A stretch of DNA of 25,418 bases, taken from a virus. The DNA is taken from the IMG/VR virus record IMGVR_UViG_3300033149_004199, positions 1 through 25,418 of that record. One strand, 5' to 3'. The first letter of the stretch is position 1, and each line of letters opens with the position of its first letter. This document shows, piece after piece, positions 1 to 8,803 of the stretch. The notes under the pieces were generated by a model. That model saw only the letters and a program-made list of their open reading frames with translations, was not told where the DNA came from and ran no database searches. The position numbers were made by a program, and so were the translations under genes.

Positions 1-1
1 T

Positions 2-79
2 AGTATTGACCGCTCACCACTGGTGGACCGCGGATGGAACGAAACACCAAAATATCTCCTGCATCGTAGAAGACGTTGA
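2..79 (+). CDS. C-terminal end of an upstream gene (partial)
   Basis: Frame 2 is open from the window edge to a TGA at 77-79, giving about 25 residues that end in a very basic run of four arginines. The stop lies 3 nt before the next start (GTG at 83), the tight spacing seen throughout the operon. Frame 3 is also open from the edge, to a TAG at 111-113, so the frame choice rests on spacing alone. No function can be assigned from so short a tail. Confidence 0.35.
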   Translation, partial: SIDRSPLVDRGWNETPKYLLHRRRR

Positions 80-82
80 ATC

Positions 83-379
83 GTGCCCCGCAAAGAAGAG
101 TTAGATCAATTGATGGATATGGCCCAGAAGGCACTCCTAGAAGATGCCACGGGCCGCGATGCGCTCAAAACGCTTCTGGATGCCTTTGGAGGATTTACAA
201 CCGTCGCCAAAGCACTTAAGCACCAGTTTGAGAAATTGCCCGACGGCCATCCGGCAAAAATCAAGCTGTTGATGATGATCACCCACGCGGTCATCCGGTT
301 CGGCGAAGGTTCGGTTGGTAGCGACGATTTGTCGGAAAACGAAGCTCAGCTCACCCGTCTTCTCCAGGAACTCAAGTGA
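83..379 (+). CDS. Small helical protein before TerL; possible small terminase subunit
   Basis: A 98-residue protein starting at GTG 83. No strong Shine-Dalgarno is visible, so it may be translated by coupling to the gene that ends just upstream. It appears almost wholly helical, with a charged N terminus (residues 1-45), a Lys/His-rich centre and an acidic C terminus rich in Glu and Leu. Its stop (TGA 377-379) overlaps the TerL start (GTG 376). A small helical protein directly upstream of and coupled to the large terminase is the usual place for the small terminase subunit, which recognises the packaging site and loads the motor. I see no clear helix-turn-helix, so that role is inferred from position. 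It could equally be another small packaging-region protein. Confidence 0.6.
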   Translation: MPRKEELDQLMDMAQKALLEDATGRDALKTLLDAFGGFTTVAKALKHQFEKLPDGHPAKIKLLMMITHAVIRFGEGSVGSDDLSENEAQLTRLLQELK

Positions 380-3087
380 ACGCTGCCGATCTTCAATCGC
401 TCGTCGAACAGACTACGCCGGCCCCGTTCGATTGGAACGTGGATCGAACGACCTTAGCCCGGCAAGCTGTGCGCCTTGCGCAACGAATCCTGGAGCTTCG
501 TCAGGAAGCACTTCGATTAGCTCGGCCGCTTCCACATACCGAAGCATTCTTTAGTTCTAAAAAACAGGTGCGTTTACTCTTTGGGTCAAATCAATGTACC
601 TCATTGGACACACCAATCCCAACCAATCGTGGTTTGCTTCCGGCGGCACACGTTAAGGTTGGCGACGCGGTAATTGGCGGTCAGGTTATCGCTAAGTGGA
701 TTTCGCCAGAGCCCGTTACTACCTTCCGGGTCACTTGCACCGGCGGGTATTCCGTCGTAGCCAACCGAGAGCATCCGCTGCTAACTAAAGAAGGCTTTAA
801 GACGGTTGCTGACATACGGCCCGGCGACGAAATCAAAGTTGCCTTGGACGATTGGCCCTGGGATGACTCACCGGTGATGACGGCAACGGATGCTTATTTT
901 TGCGGCATCATGGTGGGCGACGGATGTCTCACGCAACCGCATGGCGTCATGCGCTTAACCACCGCTGACGCATTTCTGGCCGAGTGGTTTACGACGTATC
1001 TAAGCAGCCAGCACGTGCAGGTTGATCAAAAAGCGGGAAACAAAGCAGTCGACCTGCGGGTTTGCATTGCCTCTCTCAAAGAGAAAATGGAATATCTCTG
1101 GGGTGTTCAAATGGTTGGCGCCCGGGAGAAAAGCATTCCAAGCGCGGTCTTCGGAGCGCGTGAACTTGCCCGACAGTTTCTCCGGGGATACACGGACACG
1201 GATGGGTGTGTCTACATGCCCAAGAAGAGCGTCAAGGGGCGGCGGATCGTCTGGATTTCGGCATCGGAACTCCTGCTCACGCAAGTGCAGCAATTACTTC
1301 TGGCCTTTGGCGTCTTTAGCGAGTTGACTCACACGGCAAAAACACTCGGCGACAAGCAGTTTGATCAGTGGCGATTGACAGCACACGGCCCGTGGGCCGA
1401 CCGTTTCGTGGAACGAATTGGATGCGCTCTGGTCAGAAAACAGGACAAGTGGAAAGCCAAAACCGGGGTCCAGAAGCGTAAGTGCAAACCGTGTCCAGAT
1501 GAAAAGTGGGTTACGGTCAAATGGCGGCATCATTGCCACAAGAAGTATGTCGTTGGTTTGACAGTTGATCCAACCAACACTTACGTGACGGCGGGACTTT
1601 GGTCGCATAACTCGGCAAAAACTTTTCATGGTCTTCTGGAACTTGCCCGTGCCGTCACGGGGCAAGATCCATATAACAAATATCCCAAGAAAAACGGAAG
1701 AGCGATTATTGTCGGTTACGACGGCGATCATCTCGCAGATCCCGTCTATCACAAGCTGTTCAACCCGGGTGAGTTCAAGTTGATTCCAGATGAACAAACG
1801 GGTCAATTGCGGGCCGTGCGTCCCAACCCGAACAACCCCCGACAGATTGATCTATATGACGATTCCTATCGCGAGAAGTGGGTTGACGCCCCGCCTCTCA
1901 TTCCACCCCGATTCGTCGCCGAACAGGCGTGGGACCGGCCCAACAAACGGATTCCCCGCCTGACGACGCTCACCACGGGTTGGACGATCCTCTGGCGAAG
2001 TTCCAATGGCAGACCCCCGCGTGGACGGCAGCTCCATCTCGTCTACCTCGACGAGGATTTGAAACATACGGATGCCTGGGTGAACGAGTTGATTCCCCGT
2101 CTGATCAGACACGGGGGAAAGATGATTTGGGCAGCTACTCATCAAGAAGGGGGTCCGGAGCTTTATGAGTTGACTGAAAAAGCCAATGCCGGATCAATCT
2201 ATATCGATGCGTTTCAGTTACGAATCGTCGATAATCCATTCATTTCCGAAGAGCAACGCGATTTCTTTCTCAATACGCTCACTACCGAGCAGGACGTGAT
2301 GGTGCGGTATTATGGCGAGAGCGCCGTAGTGGGCCGGAAAATCTATCGGGACTATTCACCTAACGGCTCTCATGGTTGTGAACCGTTTCCATTCCCCATG
2401 ACGACCTGGTGCCGATACTTATTCATCGACCCAGGCGCGGTGCGCAGCGCAGCCCTCATCATTGGCGTCGATCCGAAAGAGCGCCATCGCTGGGTCATCG
2501 ATGGCGTTGATATACGCCAGGGAGACGCGACTCGACTGGCCGCTGAAATCAAAGCTCGTCAGGGGGGCGCTCATTTTGAAGCGATCATCATCGACCAACA
2601 GGCCGGTAAGCAGACTCCGATGGGACACGAAGCCCGGGACCGTACCGCTCCCTACTACTGGCGGGCCTTAGAATCGGCTGGCGTCGTTCCTCGCGTCCAG
2701 GGGCCGATTGCCGGTTTTTTCCCAAGTTGCAATGACGTTCATGCCCGCGAAGAGGCCCTCAAGGGTTGGATGCAGATTCGAGGCACCGGACCATTCGCCG
2801 GAACACCTATCCTCCAAGTCGTTCGTGGCGCTCTTCCCGAACTCGATCGGCAAATCAGTCTAGCCCAATATATTACTCCCGAACGACGGCTCAAACAGCC
2901 GCAAGACCTGCTGGACTGTCTCGAATATGCCGCCGCCTTCAATCCGACGTTCCATCCGCCCGAGCCTATTCGGATACGCACGCCGCCGCCGTGCCGCTCG
3001 GTCGCTGATCGGTTCCATGCCAAGCGACAACACGACCACGCCCGCCGACAATCGCGACGTTTTGGAGCCGCGATGGAAGTGGGTTAA
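376..3087 (+). CDS. terL: Terminase large subunit (TerL) with an intein in the Walker A loop
   Basis: 903 residues unspliced and 564 after removal of the intein (residues 74-412). TerL is the DNA-packaging motor: an ATPase that pumps DNA through the portal and a nuclease that cuts the concatemer. The spliced Walker A reads GSNQ/SAKT, with Ala where most P-loops have Gly. Walker B is VYLDED (residues 556-561, Asp559-Glu560), and a coupling motif follows (MIWAATHQ, Thr588). The RNase-H-like nuclease has its acidic residues at FIDPG (Asp685), IIIDQQ (Asp740) and DLLD (Asp844/Asp847). The GTG start at 376 overlaps the preceding stop. About 55 residues beyond the last nuclease motif are Arg-rich and look disordered. 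The intein separates the two halves of the P-loop, so the precursor cannot bind ATP normally until spliced. The family assignment is secure. Confidence 0.95.
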   Translation: MNAADLQSLVEQTTPAPFDWNVDRTTLARQAVRLAQRILELRQEALRLARPLPHTEAFFSSKKQVRLLFGSNQCTSLDTPIPTNRGLLPAAHVKVGDAVIGGQVIAKWISPEPVTTFRVTCTGGYSVVANREHPLLTKEGFKTVADIRPGDEIKVALDDWPWDDSPVMTATDAYFCGIMVGDGCLTQPHGVMRLTTADAFLAEWFTTYLSSQHVQVDQKAGNKAVDLRVCIASLKEKMEYLWGVQMVGAREKSIPSAVFGARELARQFLRGYTDTDGCVYMPKKSVKGRRIVWISASELLLTQVQQLLLAFGVFSELTHTAKTLGDKQFDQWRLTAHGPWADRFVERIGCALVRKQDKWKAKTGVQKRKCKPCPDEKWVTVKWRHHCHKKYVVGLTVDPTNTYVTAGLWSHNSAKTFHGLLELARAVTGQDPYNKYPKKNGRAIIVGYDGDHLADPVYHKLFNPGEFKLIPDEQTGQLRAVRPNPNNPRQIDLYDDSYREKWVDAPPLIPPRFVAEQAWDRPNKRIPRLTTLTTGWTILWRSSNGRPPRGRQLHLVYLDEDLKHTDAWVNELIPRLIRHGGKMIWAATHQEGGPELYELTEKANAGSIYIDAFQLRIVDNPFISEEQRDFFLNTLTTEQDVMVRYYGESAVVGRKIYRDYSPNGSHGCEPFPFPMTTWCRYLFIDPGAVRSAALIIGVDPKERHRWVIDGVDIRQGDATRLAAEIKARQGGAHFEAIIIDQQAGKQTPMGHEARDRTAPYYWRALESAGVVPRVQGPIAGFFPSCNDVHAREEALKGWMQIRGTGPFAGTPILQVVRGALPELDRQISLAQYITPERRLKQPQDLLDCLEYAAAFNPTFHPPEPIRIRTPPPCRSVADRFHAKRQHDHARRQSRRFGAAMEVG
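595..1611 (+). mobile_element. Intein with LAGLIDADG homing endonuclease, inserted in TerL
   Basis: A 339-residue in-frame insertion (TerL residues 74-412). It starts with Cys74 and ends in His-Asn, and the first extein residue is Ser413, which is the canonical splice chemistry. Block B has its His at residue 133 in NREHPLLT. Two dodecapeptide motifs mark a LAGLIDADG endonuclease: YFCGIMVGDG near residues 174-183 (Asp182) and FLRGYTDTDG at 268-277 (Asp276). The C-terminal block resembles the standard F/G blocks (valine-rich strand, Asp, Thr-Tyr-Val, then SHN). Both catalytic acids are present, so the endonuclease may be active. The insertion point between Gln and Ser of the P-loop is the most conserved part of the gene, as expected of a homing element. 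Confidence 0.93.
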
Positions 3088-3111
3088 CCGCACCACACGA
3101 AGGAGTATGTG

Positions 3112-3624
3112 ATGAGTTTTAATTACAAACAACTCAAGATCAACGACATGGTCGAAGTTGTTATCGACATCGCTCGCGATCCGCAAACCGGCAAAATCCT
3201 GATGCACGACGTTCATCCCGGCAGCGTGGTAAAGGCATATCACGATGGGGCGGATATTCTGCTAAACAGCCCCTCTTTGGGCCAAATCCTGATCGAGTGG
3301 TGTCTTCATATCGATGACGACCGCTGCGCCGAAATCGGCCCCGTCGAGGAACGCATCCAAGAAAGCCGCGATGTTTTGACGAACAGGCCCGGCTCGGGCG
3401 TCTTCCGGTTGTCGCGGAACCAGCAAATTCTTATCGGGCTTGAAGATCGCCTGATCTCGCAACAGCAGCTACTCGACGCGCTGGTCGTCCGCGTGGCCAC
3501 ACTGGAAGATCAATTCAAAGAAAAGGTCGGCGGCAATAAGTCGGCGACGAGAAAGACAGGCAAACAACTACGAAGCGCCAGCGAAGTACGCCAAACATCT
3601 GAACCTGCAATCGCTTCTCCATGA
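3112..3624 (+). CDS. Hypothetical coiled-coil protein between TerL and portal
   Basis: A 170-residue protein of unknown function. Two starts are possible: GTG 3109 and ATG 3112. The ribosome binding site GAAGGAG at 3099-3105 lies 6 nt before the ATG but only 3 nt before the GTG, so ATG 3112 is preferred. The first 70 residues mix strands and helices with many Asp and Ile/Val. Residues around 110-145 form a heptad-like helix (repeated Leu, Gln-Gln-Gln-Leu-Leu, then Val-Ala-Thr-Leu-Glu) that probably makes a coiled coil. The C terminus is Lys/Arg/Ser-rich and looks disordered. Its stop overlaps the portal start (ATGA at 3621). The position suggests a role in packaging or head assembly, but I recognise no family. 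Confidence 0.8.
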   Translation: MSFNYKQLKINDMVEVVIDIARDPQTGKILMHDVHPGSVVKAYHDGADILLNSPSLGQILIEWCLHIDDDRCAEIGPVEERIQESRDVLTNRPGSGVFRLSRNQQILIGLEDRLISQQQLLDALVVRVATLEDQFKEKVGGNKSATRKTGKQLRSASEVRQTSEPAIASP

Positions 3625-5546
3625 ATTACATTCAATCGGTCGTTCAGTTCTGGATCAAGGAGAAAGAACTTTGCCGCAAGGCAAAGCATCGCCAATTCGG
3701 TGCCCAGGCCGAGCAGCTCTGGGGATTTATGGGCAAGAGCTATCGGCAACTCTATATCGAAACGGACAACCCGGAATTTCTATTCCCCGGCGCAGATAAC
3801 CAAGATCCCTATTACAAGCCGCGGTTAAACAAGACCCGCGAGTTTGTCAACGTGGTCTTGCCGTTCGTCCATGCTAAGATCCCCGATCGAATTGTCAGCT
3901 CCCGCCGGCCCCCATTACCAGAACATTTGGCAGTAGCTCTGCAAGTTTCATCTGAGCCGACGCCCGATGAACAGCTTCGTATCTGGCTCTTGCAATGGTG
4001 GCTTAACTATCTGCCCGGCGAGTACGGGGCCAAACGAGAACAACGCACGGCCATCACTGAAGCGCTAGCAAAAGGGCGCGGAGTAGCATGGCACGAAATG
4101 ATCCAAGGACCTACCGGATTCATTCCCGGTTCGTTCTATGATACAGTGGATCATCTGTTCATCGACCATTCCTGTCGTCAATGGCGTGAGGCTGGCTACA
4201 TCATCCGGGAGCACCATTGGCCATCGTGGCGCTTGGCCGAACGATTCGGAATTGATGCTCACAAATTGGAGGCAGCTCAGAAACAGGCGGCCGAGGATGC
4301 TCGTCAAGTCATTCCTGCCGAAGGGTCGGATGAGTGTGTCTGGTTTGAAGTATGGAGCCGCGTCGGTCTCGGTCAGCACCATAAAGCCGCCGACGAGGAG
4401 TTGCGCGAGAAGAGCAGTATGCTCGATGCGTTAGGCCGGCATATCTGGTTGGCCATCCTCCCAGGGCTCGATTATCCGCTCAATCTACCGCCCGATATCT
4501 GGAACGTAGCTACGGAGGCCGAATTGCACGGCCGAATGGAGTGGCCGATCGCTTTTTTTGCCGAGCCCTCCAATCCATTCCCTTGCACGCCCCTGGACAT
4601 CTATCCGGGAACCGATTCCCCCTGGCCGACTGCACCTCTCCAAGGTGTAATCCCGCTGCAAATTTTTCTCGACCACCTTTACGCCTTCTTGATGGGAAGA
4701 GTCCGAACGACGTGCAGGGACATTATTGTCACAGCCGACTCGTTAGAGTTGGCAGTCAAGAAAGCAATCCGTTCTGGTCTCGATCAGACGGTCGTCGGCA
4801 TGAAGGATTTTCCAGGCGAGGAAATCGGAAAGCTGATCCATATCATTCAATTTCCGCCCGTTAACGCGGATCTTTGGCGACTCGTTGTGCAAATTGAGCG
4901 GGCCTTCGAGCAGGGAAGCGGCATGGACCCGCTGCTTTACGGTGGTGAAGGGAATCGGCAAATTCGCAGTGCTGAAGAAGCGGGTGTTCGGCAAGCTAAC
5001 GTTACCAACCGACCCAATGATTACGCCGACGCTGTAGAAGAGTGGAATAGTCAATGCGCATCAAAAGAAGCGCAGATGAGCCGGCTTTACGTAAATCCAC
5101 AGACAGTTGCTCCCCTGTTCGGTGAGCAACCAACCGAAGACCAGAACGCCTACGGACCGTTTTCGTTGGCCTGGGCCACATTAGTCAATACGGACGAACC
5201 GGTCGAGGCGTGCGCCGATCTAGTTTTAGTCGAAGCGGGAAGCGGTCGGCGTAAGAACCGGCAGAAGCAGATGTCTGATCTTCAAGCCATCTCCCAGACG
5301 ATGTTGCCCTTATTGCAGCAGTTTGCCGCGGCGGGCGTGACGGGCCCGTGGAATGAATACGTCGAGATGGCCGCCGAAGTCTTTGAAGTGCCATTGGGTC
5401 GGCTCAAACTGCCTGAGATGATGCCCCCGACGGCTGAAGATGAAGACAGGGAAAAAGAAGCTGATACCCAACAACAGGAATTGGAAATCAAGCGATACGA
5501 AGCGGAAACCCGACGTAAACAAGCCACACAATCAAAGGTCAGATAA
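3621..5546 (+). CDS. Portal protein (probable)
   Basis: A 641-residue protein translationally coupled to the preceding gene (ATGA). The portal is the dodecameric ring at one capsid vertex through which TerL pumps DNA. The evidence is its size, its position after terminase, and a family-like arrangement: an N-terminal helical part with many aromatic residues and a DNPEFLFPG segment (about residues 48-57), a long mixed middle rich in Trp and Asp, a GMDPLLYGG segment (about residues 434-442) before helices typical of the portal stem and wing, and a C-terminal highly charged coiled coil (Glu, Gln, Lys, Arg; about residues 605-640). Portals diverge strongly and no single motif proves the call. An unrelated large head protein is the main alternative. 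Confidence 0.72.
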   Translation: MNYIQSVVQFWIKEKELCRKAKHRQFGAQAEQLWGFMGKSYRQLYIETDNPEFLFPGADNQDPYYKPRLNKTREFVNVVLPFVHAKIPDRIVSSRRPPLPEHLAVALQVSSEPTPDEQLRIWLLQWWLNYLPGEYGAKREQRTAITEALAKGRGVAWHEMIQGPTGFIPGSFYDTVDHLFIDHSCRQWREAGYIIREHHWPSWRLAERFGIDAHKLEAAQKQAAEDARQVIPAEGSDECVWFEVWSRVGLGQHHKAADEELREKSSMLDALGRHIWLAILPGLDYPLNLPPDIWNVATEAELHGRMEWPIAFFAEPSNPFPCTPLDIYPGTDSPWPTAPLQGVIPLQIFLDHLYAFLMGRVRTTCRDIIVTADSLELAVKKAIRSGLDQTVVGMKDFPGEEIGKLIHIIQFPPVNADLWRLVVQIERAFEQGSGMDPLLYGGEGNRQIRSAEEAGVRQANVTNRPNDYADAVEEWNSQCASKEAQMSRLYVNPQTVAPLFGEQPTEDQNAYGPFSLAWATLVNTDEPVEACADLVLVEAGSGRRKNRQKQMSDLQAISQTMLPLLQQFAAAGVTGPWNEYVEMAAEVFEVPLGRLKLPEMMPPTAEDEDREKEADTQQQELEIKRYEAETRRKQATQSKVR

Positions 5547-6121
5547 TGCCTTCCTACAATTATCAATGTGAAAACTGCAAATCAGTCTTCGAGCAACGTC
5601 ATCCGCGTGCCGATATTCCAAAGCATAACGGTGTTGATCGTTGTGCATACTGCAATGGAAAACTGATTTGGCTTTTCCCTTGCCCCGCTGTGATTGGCAC
5701 CGATACCGCCTACGTCGCCGACGTTGGCACAGGATTGGAAAACGTCGGGCCATTCCGTCGCAAACAGATCCTTGCCGCGGCGAGAAAGGCGGGTATCTCG
5801 CCCGAATCGGCCACTTATTGCCCCAGCCTGTGCGCCCCGGGCAAACCGCTTGATCCGGCTGCATTCGTTCCCCACAGCAACGCCAAGGCCCACATTCGTC
5901 GCCGTTGCGAGGAGTTGAACTATGCTTGCGAGGGCGTAGTAAACGTCAAGCAGCGCGAGCCGGAATCGGACCCTCACGAAAAACCGTACCGGCCTGCGCC
6001 CGACGTAGTAGCGCAGGAAGTCGACTTAATTGTCGAGCGAGAGTACGGAGGAAGCATCAGTGCAAAAAAGTACGCCGATTTGACGGAAGCGGCTACCGAA
6101 AAACTCTCGGGAGCCCTCTAA
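5546..6121 (+). CDS. Zinc-ribbon protein (FmdB-like N terminus)
   Basis: A 191-residue protein whose ATG overlaps the portal stop (TAATG at 5544-5548). The N terminus has the layout of FmdB-type zinc ribbons: a short MPSYNYQC strand, then two knuckles, Cys8/Cys11 and Cys33/Cys36, 21 residues apart. The remainder has a Cys pair in the middle (near TYCPSLC), an Arg-rich helix with two more cysteines, and a Glu/Lys-rich helical C terminus. FmdB-like ribbons are small metal-binding modules of poorly known function. In a structural operon this one could act in head assembly or in gene regulation. A scaffold, protease or major capsid gene would normally stand here, and the sequence resembles none of them. 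Confidence 0.8.
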   Translation: MPSYNYQCENCKSVFEQRHPRADIPKHNGVDRCAYCNGKLIWLFPCPAVIGTDTAYVADVGTGLENVGPFRRKQILAAARKAGISPESATYCPSLCAPGKPLDPAAFVPHSNAKAHIRRRCEELNYACEGVVNVKQREPESDPHEKPYRPAPDVVAQEVDLIVEREYGGSISAKKYADLTEAATEKLSGAL

Positions 6122-6146
6122 TTCAGTCAATGGTTGATGAAACGAC

Positions 6147-7346
6147 ATGACTGCTCCGTACCTCTATACCTATTCCGATATTCTGGAGGAGTTGGACTAC
6201 TTCGCTCGTTACGAGGGCGTGGGAGCTGATCAGACACTGCGCCGGATGTGCATCCAGCGAGCTTACCGCAACATCGCTTCAGCCCACGACTGGTCGTTTC
6301 TCCATGCCAACCACCGAATCACCGTCTATGCTCCCGATGAATTTACTACCGTGTCGTTTGACTTGACCGGCGGCACCTATGAACGACAACTCACTGCGAC
6401 CACAGACGGCGAGACATGGCCTGATTGGGCCGAGGACGCCTGCATCCGATTGGGCGATCCGGAAATTATCTGTGACGTGGAGCAAAAGAAAAGCGATACA
6501 GTCCTCACCCTCGATGCTGTCATGTGCCCGACAGCCGATGTCAGTTCGACCACCGGCACTTTGTTTCCCCGCTGGTATCGGCTCCCCAACGATTTCGTCT
6601 CCATGGACCGGCCGATGGACGAAGATGACTGGCATCTGGGAGTGGAGACCGATAAAGGGACAATCGAGCGCTTGATTCGGTACGAAACGCGAACGGGAAA
6701 TATCGAGCGATATGCCGTCGGGGCACCGCAAGACCTGTATGGTGCTATGGGGCTCTATTTATGGCCACCCACTGATGAAGATGAGACACTCGATGTTCCC
6801 TATCGCCGTCGTCCTCGCCAGCTAAGATACAGCGGCCATGAGGATGAAGAAGTTGCCGGCACCATCACGGCTACGGTGGGTAGCGCAACGATCACGGGTA
6901 CTGGCACTAGCTTCAACTCGGCAATGGTCGGCTCTCTTCTGCGGATTGGTCCCAGCACGGATTATGCGCCAAGTGGATTGGAGGGAAAGTATCCCTACGT
7001 TGAACAGCGGTCGATCATTGCAGTAGCCAGCACTACCAGTCTCACGCTTGATGCGGTCGTAACCAATAGCGCCAGCGCCGTGAAATATCGAATCGTCGAC
7101 CCGATCGACTTGGACATTGCTGTGTACGATGCTTTCGTAGCCTGCGCTAAGATGCACTTAGCCACGGCCCTGCGAATGAAAGGCGCCCGCTACGCGGCGG
7201 CCGATTATGATACGACGCTCCGCAAGGCCAAGGAAGCCGATTGCCGTAGCCATCATGCGCAGGTAGCCGGCGTGCCTCGTGCCCGCACGGGCCGGTTGAA
7301 TTACGGATCTATCAATCGAACGGTTGCTGGTGGAGATCCTGAATGA
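6147..7346 (+). CDS. Head-tail adaptor-like protein
   Basis: 399 residues from ATG 6147, with no strong Shine-Dalgarno upstream. The N terminus is helical (LYTYSDILEELDYF, then RRMCIQRAYRNIASAHDWSF), the pattern of gp4/gp6-type adaptors that plug the portal after packaging. Residues of about 230-310 form a Thr/Ser/Gly-rich beta domain (GTITATVGSATITGTGTSF, then a strand and SLTLDAVV). I know this kind of insertion from head-completion and tail-tube-attachment proteins of many phages. The C-terminal helix is rich in Ala, Lys and Arg. The next gene overlaps its stop (ATGA at 7343). The adaptor role is inferred from this architecture and from its place between the portal and the tail genes. Confidence 0.68.
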   Translation: MTAPYLYTYSDILEELDYFARYEGVGADQTLRRMCIQRAYRNIASAHDWSFLHANHRITVYAPDEFTTVSFDLTGGTYERQLTATTDGETWPDWAEDACIRLGDPEIICDVEQKKSDTVLTLDAVMCPTADVSSTTGTLFPRWYRLPNDFVSMDRPMDEDDWHLGVETDKGTIERLIRYETRTGNIERYAVGAPQDLYGAMGLYLWPPTDEDETLDVPYRRRPRQLRYSGHEDEEVAGTITATVGSATITGTGTSFNSAMVGSLLRIGPSTDYAPSGLEGKYPYVEQRSIIAVASTTSLTLDAVVTNSASAVKYRIVDPIDLDIAVYDAFVACAKMHLATALRMKGARYAAADYDTTLRKAKEADCRSHHAQVAGVPRARTGRLNYGSINRTVAGGDPE

Positions 7347-7732
7347 GTATCTACTGTGAGCAATCCGACATGGAATTGGTCTTCGGCACGAATGCCATCA
7401 GCGACTGGGCCGATTTGGACGGGGACGCTACCAAGAAGGCGTCCCGAATCACCGAGGCAATCGCCCAGGCGGGCGAAGAAATCGACGCGGTACTTCGAAC
7501 CACAACATATTCCAACCAATTAGGAATCGCCGACGCGGCCGGTTCGACACCCCGGATGATCAAAAATATAGCAGCCGTCCTGGCAGGTGTTTGGCTGTAT
7601 GACGGCCAGGGATGCCGCGACCGGGATAAGGACGGACGACCATTCCATAACTTGGAGTTCCGCCGCCAGTGGGCGATGGACAAACTCGAACAAATCCGCA
7701 CGGGACAGATCCAGCTTAATGCGGTGAATTGA
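7343..7732 (+). CDS. Head-tail connector, gp36/DUF1320-like
   Basis: A 129-residue protein coupled to the adaptor gene by an ATGA overlap. The pattern matches the Mu gp36 / DUF1320 type of neck protein: an opening strand followed by a helix (Tyr-Cys-Glu, then MELVFGTNAISDWADLDGD), a helix with ITEAIAQAGEEIDAVL, then IKNIAAVLAGVWLYDGQG, and a closing helix MDKLEQIRTGQIQLN. These proteins join the portal or adaptor ring to the tail. The call relies on remembered family shape and position, not on a diagnostic catalytic motif. Confidence 0.6.
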   Translation: MSIYCEQSDMELVFGTNAISDWADLDGDATKKASRITEAIAQAGEEIDAVLRTTTYSNQLGIADAAGSTPRMIKNIAAVLAGVWLYDGQGCRDRDKDGRPFHNLEFRRQWAMDKLEQIRTGQIQLNAVN

Positions 7733-7747
7733 TACAGGAGAAACAAC

Positions 7748-8254
7748 ATGTCCGATCCCGTACGTATTCCCGAAGATTTGGTCGTCATGGGCGACATGTA
7801 TTTCGGCCCCGATTCCAACGTCATACTCCCCGACGCCACCGTCACCAACGCCAAAGTCTCCAGCGGCGACCCGCTTGATGCCAATAAGACGAATAACAGC
7901 TACCAGGCTATTTTAGCCCAGGCGGGAACGGCAACCACGGAGACTAAGTACATCGGCATTCCCCGCGGTGCCGGATCGTTCCTGGCATTTCGCGTCATTC
8001 AAAAGACAGCATGTGCGGGGTCGTCCACGGTTACGGTCGACGTGAAGAAGAATGGCACGAGCATCCTTTCGGCCGCCGTCACGCTCAATAGTTCCTCCGC
8101 CGTTAATACGGCCATCGCCGGAACCATTACGACGGATACATTCGCCGCAGATGATTATCTCGAAATCGTAATCACTGCCAACCAGTCCGGCTCGGACGCC
8201 CTGGCTACTCAGGTAATGGCCCAGCTCGACTACGATCAGACTTATGCAAGCTGA
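7748..8254 (+). CDS. Beta-rich small structural protein, possibly head decoration
   Basis: 168 residues, preceded by ribosome binding site AGGAG at 7736-7740, 7 nt before ATG 7748. An N-terminal linker contains a short LPDATVTNAKV segment of the kind that precedes trimerising modules. The rest is Thr/Ser/Ala/Val-rich beta sequence with alternating strands (SSTVTVDVKKNGTSILSAAV, then a strand ending in YLEIVITANQSG). This composition suits a capsid decoration protein or small spike displayed on the particle. I recognise no specific family. Its stop overlaps the next start (TGATG at 8252-8256). Confidence 0.7.
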   Translation: MSDPVRIPEDLVVMGDMYFGPDSNVILPDATVTNAKVSSGDPLDANKTNNSYQAILAQAGTATTETKYIGIPRGAGSFLAFRVIQKTACAGSSTVTVDVKKNGTSILSAAVTLNSSSAVNTAIAGTITTDTFAADDYLEIVITANQSGSDALATQVMAQLDYDQTYAS

Positions 8255-8793
8255 TGTCCAATCCATTCTACGACATTCACGAAGCGCTCTGGACTATGCT
8301 CGAAGCCCACACGCTGGACGATTCCAGTGGGTTTGCCGATCTAGTCGCTGAGCGCAATCGCCTCAAATACGTCGTCACGACGCGCGACGCCGTGAAGCTC
8401 TATGAGGGGGGATTCCCTGATGCGCAGCCTCGCGTTGCCATCATTCAGGCCGGAATGAAACCGGGCGATCGCATGGCCTCCAACTGCACGTTCTGCACCC
8501 TGATCTGGAAAGTCTTGGTCTCGACTGGTGATTTGCGTATGACTTCGTTCTTCGACGTGCAATTCGCCGTCCTCCGGGCTCTCTTGCGTTGGGATACGTA
8601 CCTCAAGGATGCACTTACTTGGGAAGGCGAAAGCTACGTTGGCAACACGGATCTCGTCGAGACGGAAGACGGACCTAGCGCAGAACGCTTGAATGCGATT
8701 ATCAAGTTCAGCGAAGGGATCGCCGGCTGGGCCAGTGCTTGGACCGGCGTAACTGACTGCTATTTCAATCACGCGACCCTCATCGGAACTTAG
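8254..8793 (+). CDS. Tail-terminator or neck-type protein (probable)
   Basis: 179 residues, translationally coupled to the preceding gene. It opens with a helix (FYDIHEALWTMLEAH), continues with strands in which polar and hydrophobic residues alternate, and ends with aromatic/Asp segments (CYFNHATLIG). The size, the helix-then-beta layout and the position directly before the probable tail-tube gene are those of tail-terminator or tail-completion proteins, which cap the growing tail tube and dock it to the head. No diagnostic motif is present, so the role is inferred from context. A minor head protein is the alternative. Confidence 0.6.
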   Translation: MSNPFYDIHEALWTMLEAHTLDDSSGFADLVAERNRLKYVVTTRDAVKLYEGGFPDAQPRVAIIQAGMKPGDRMASNCTFCTLIWKVLVSTGDLRMTSFFDVQFAVLRALLRWDTYLKDALTWEGESYVGNTDLVETEDGPSAERLNAIIKFSEGIAGWASAWTGVTDCYFNHATLIGT

Positions 8794-8803
8794 GAGCCCA
8801 ATC

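Noticed and set aside
1294-1806. A 170-codon open frame on the - strand inside TerL
   Set aside because: It lies wholly antisense to the strongly supported intein and TerL coding sequence, has no ribosome binding site and no recognisable features.
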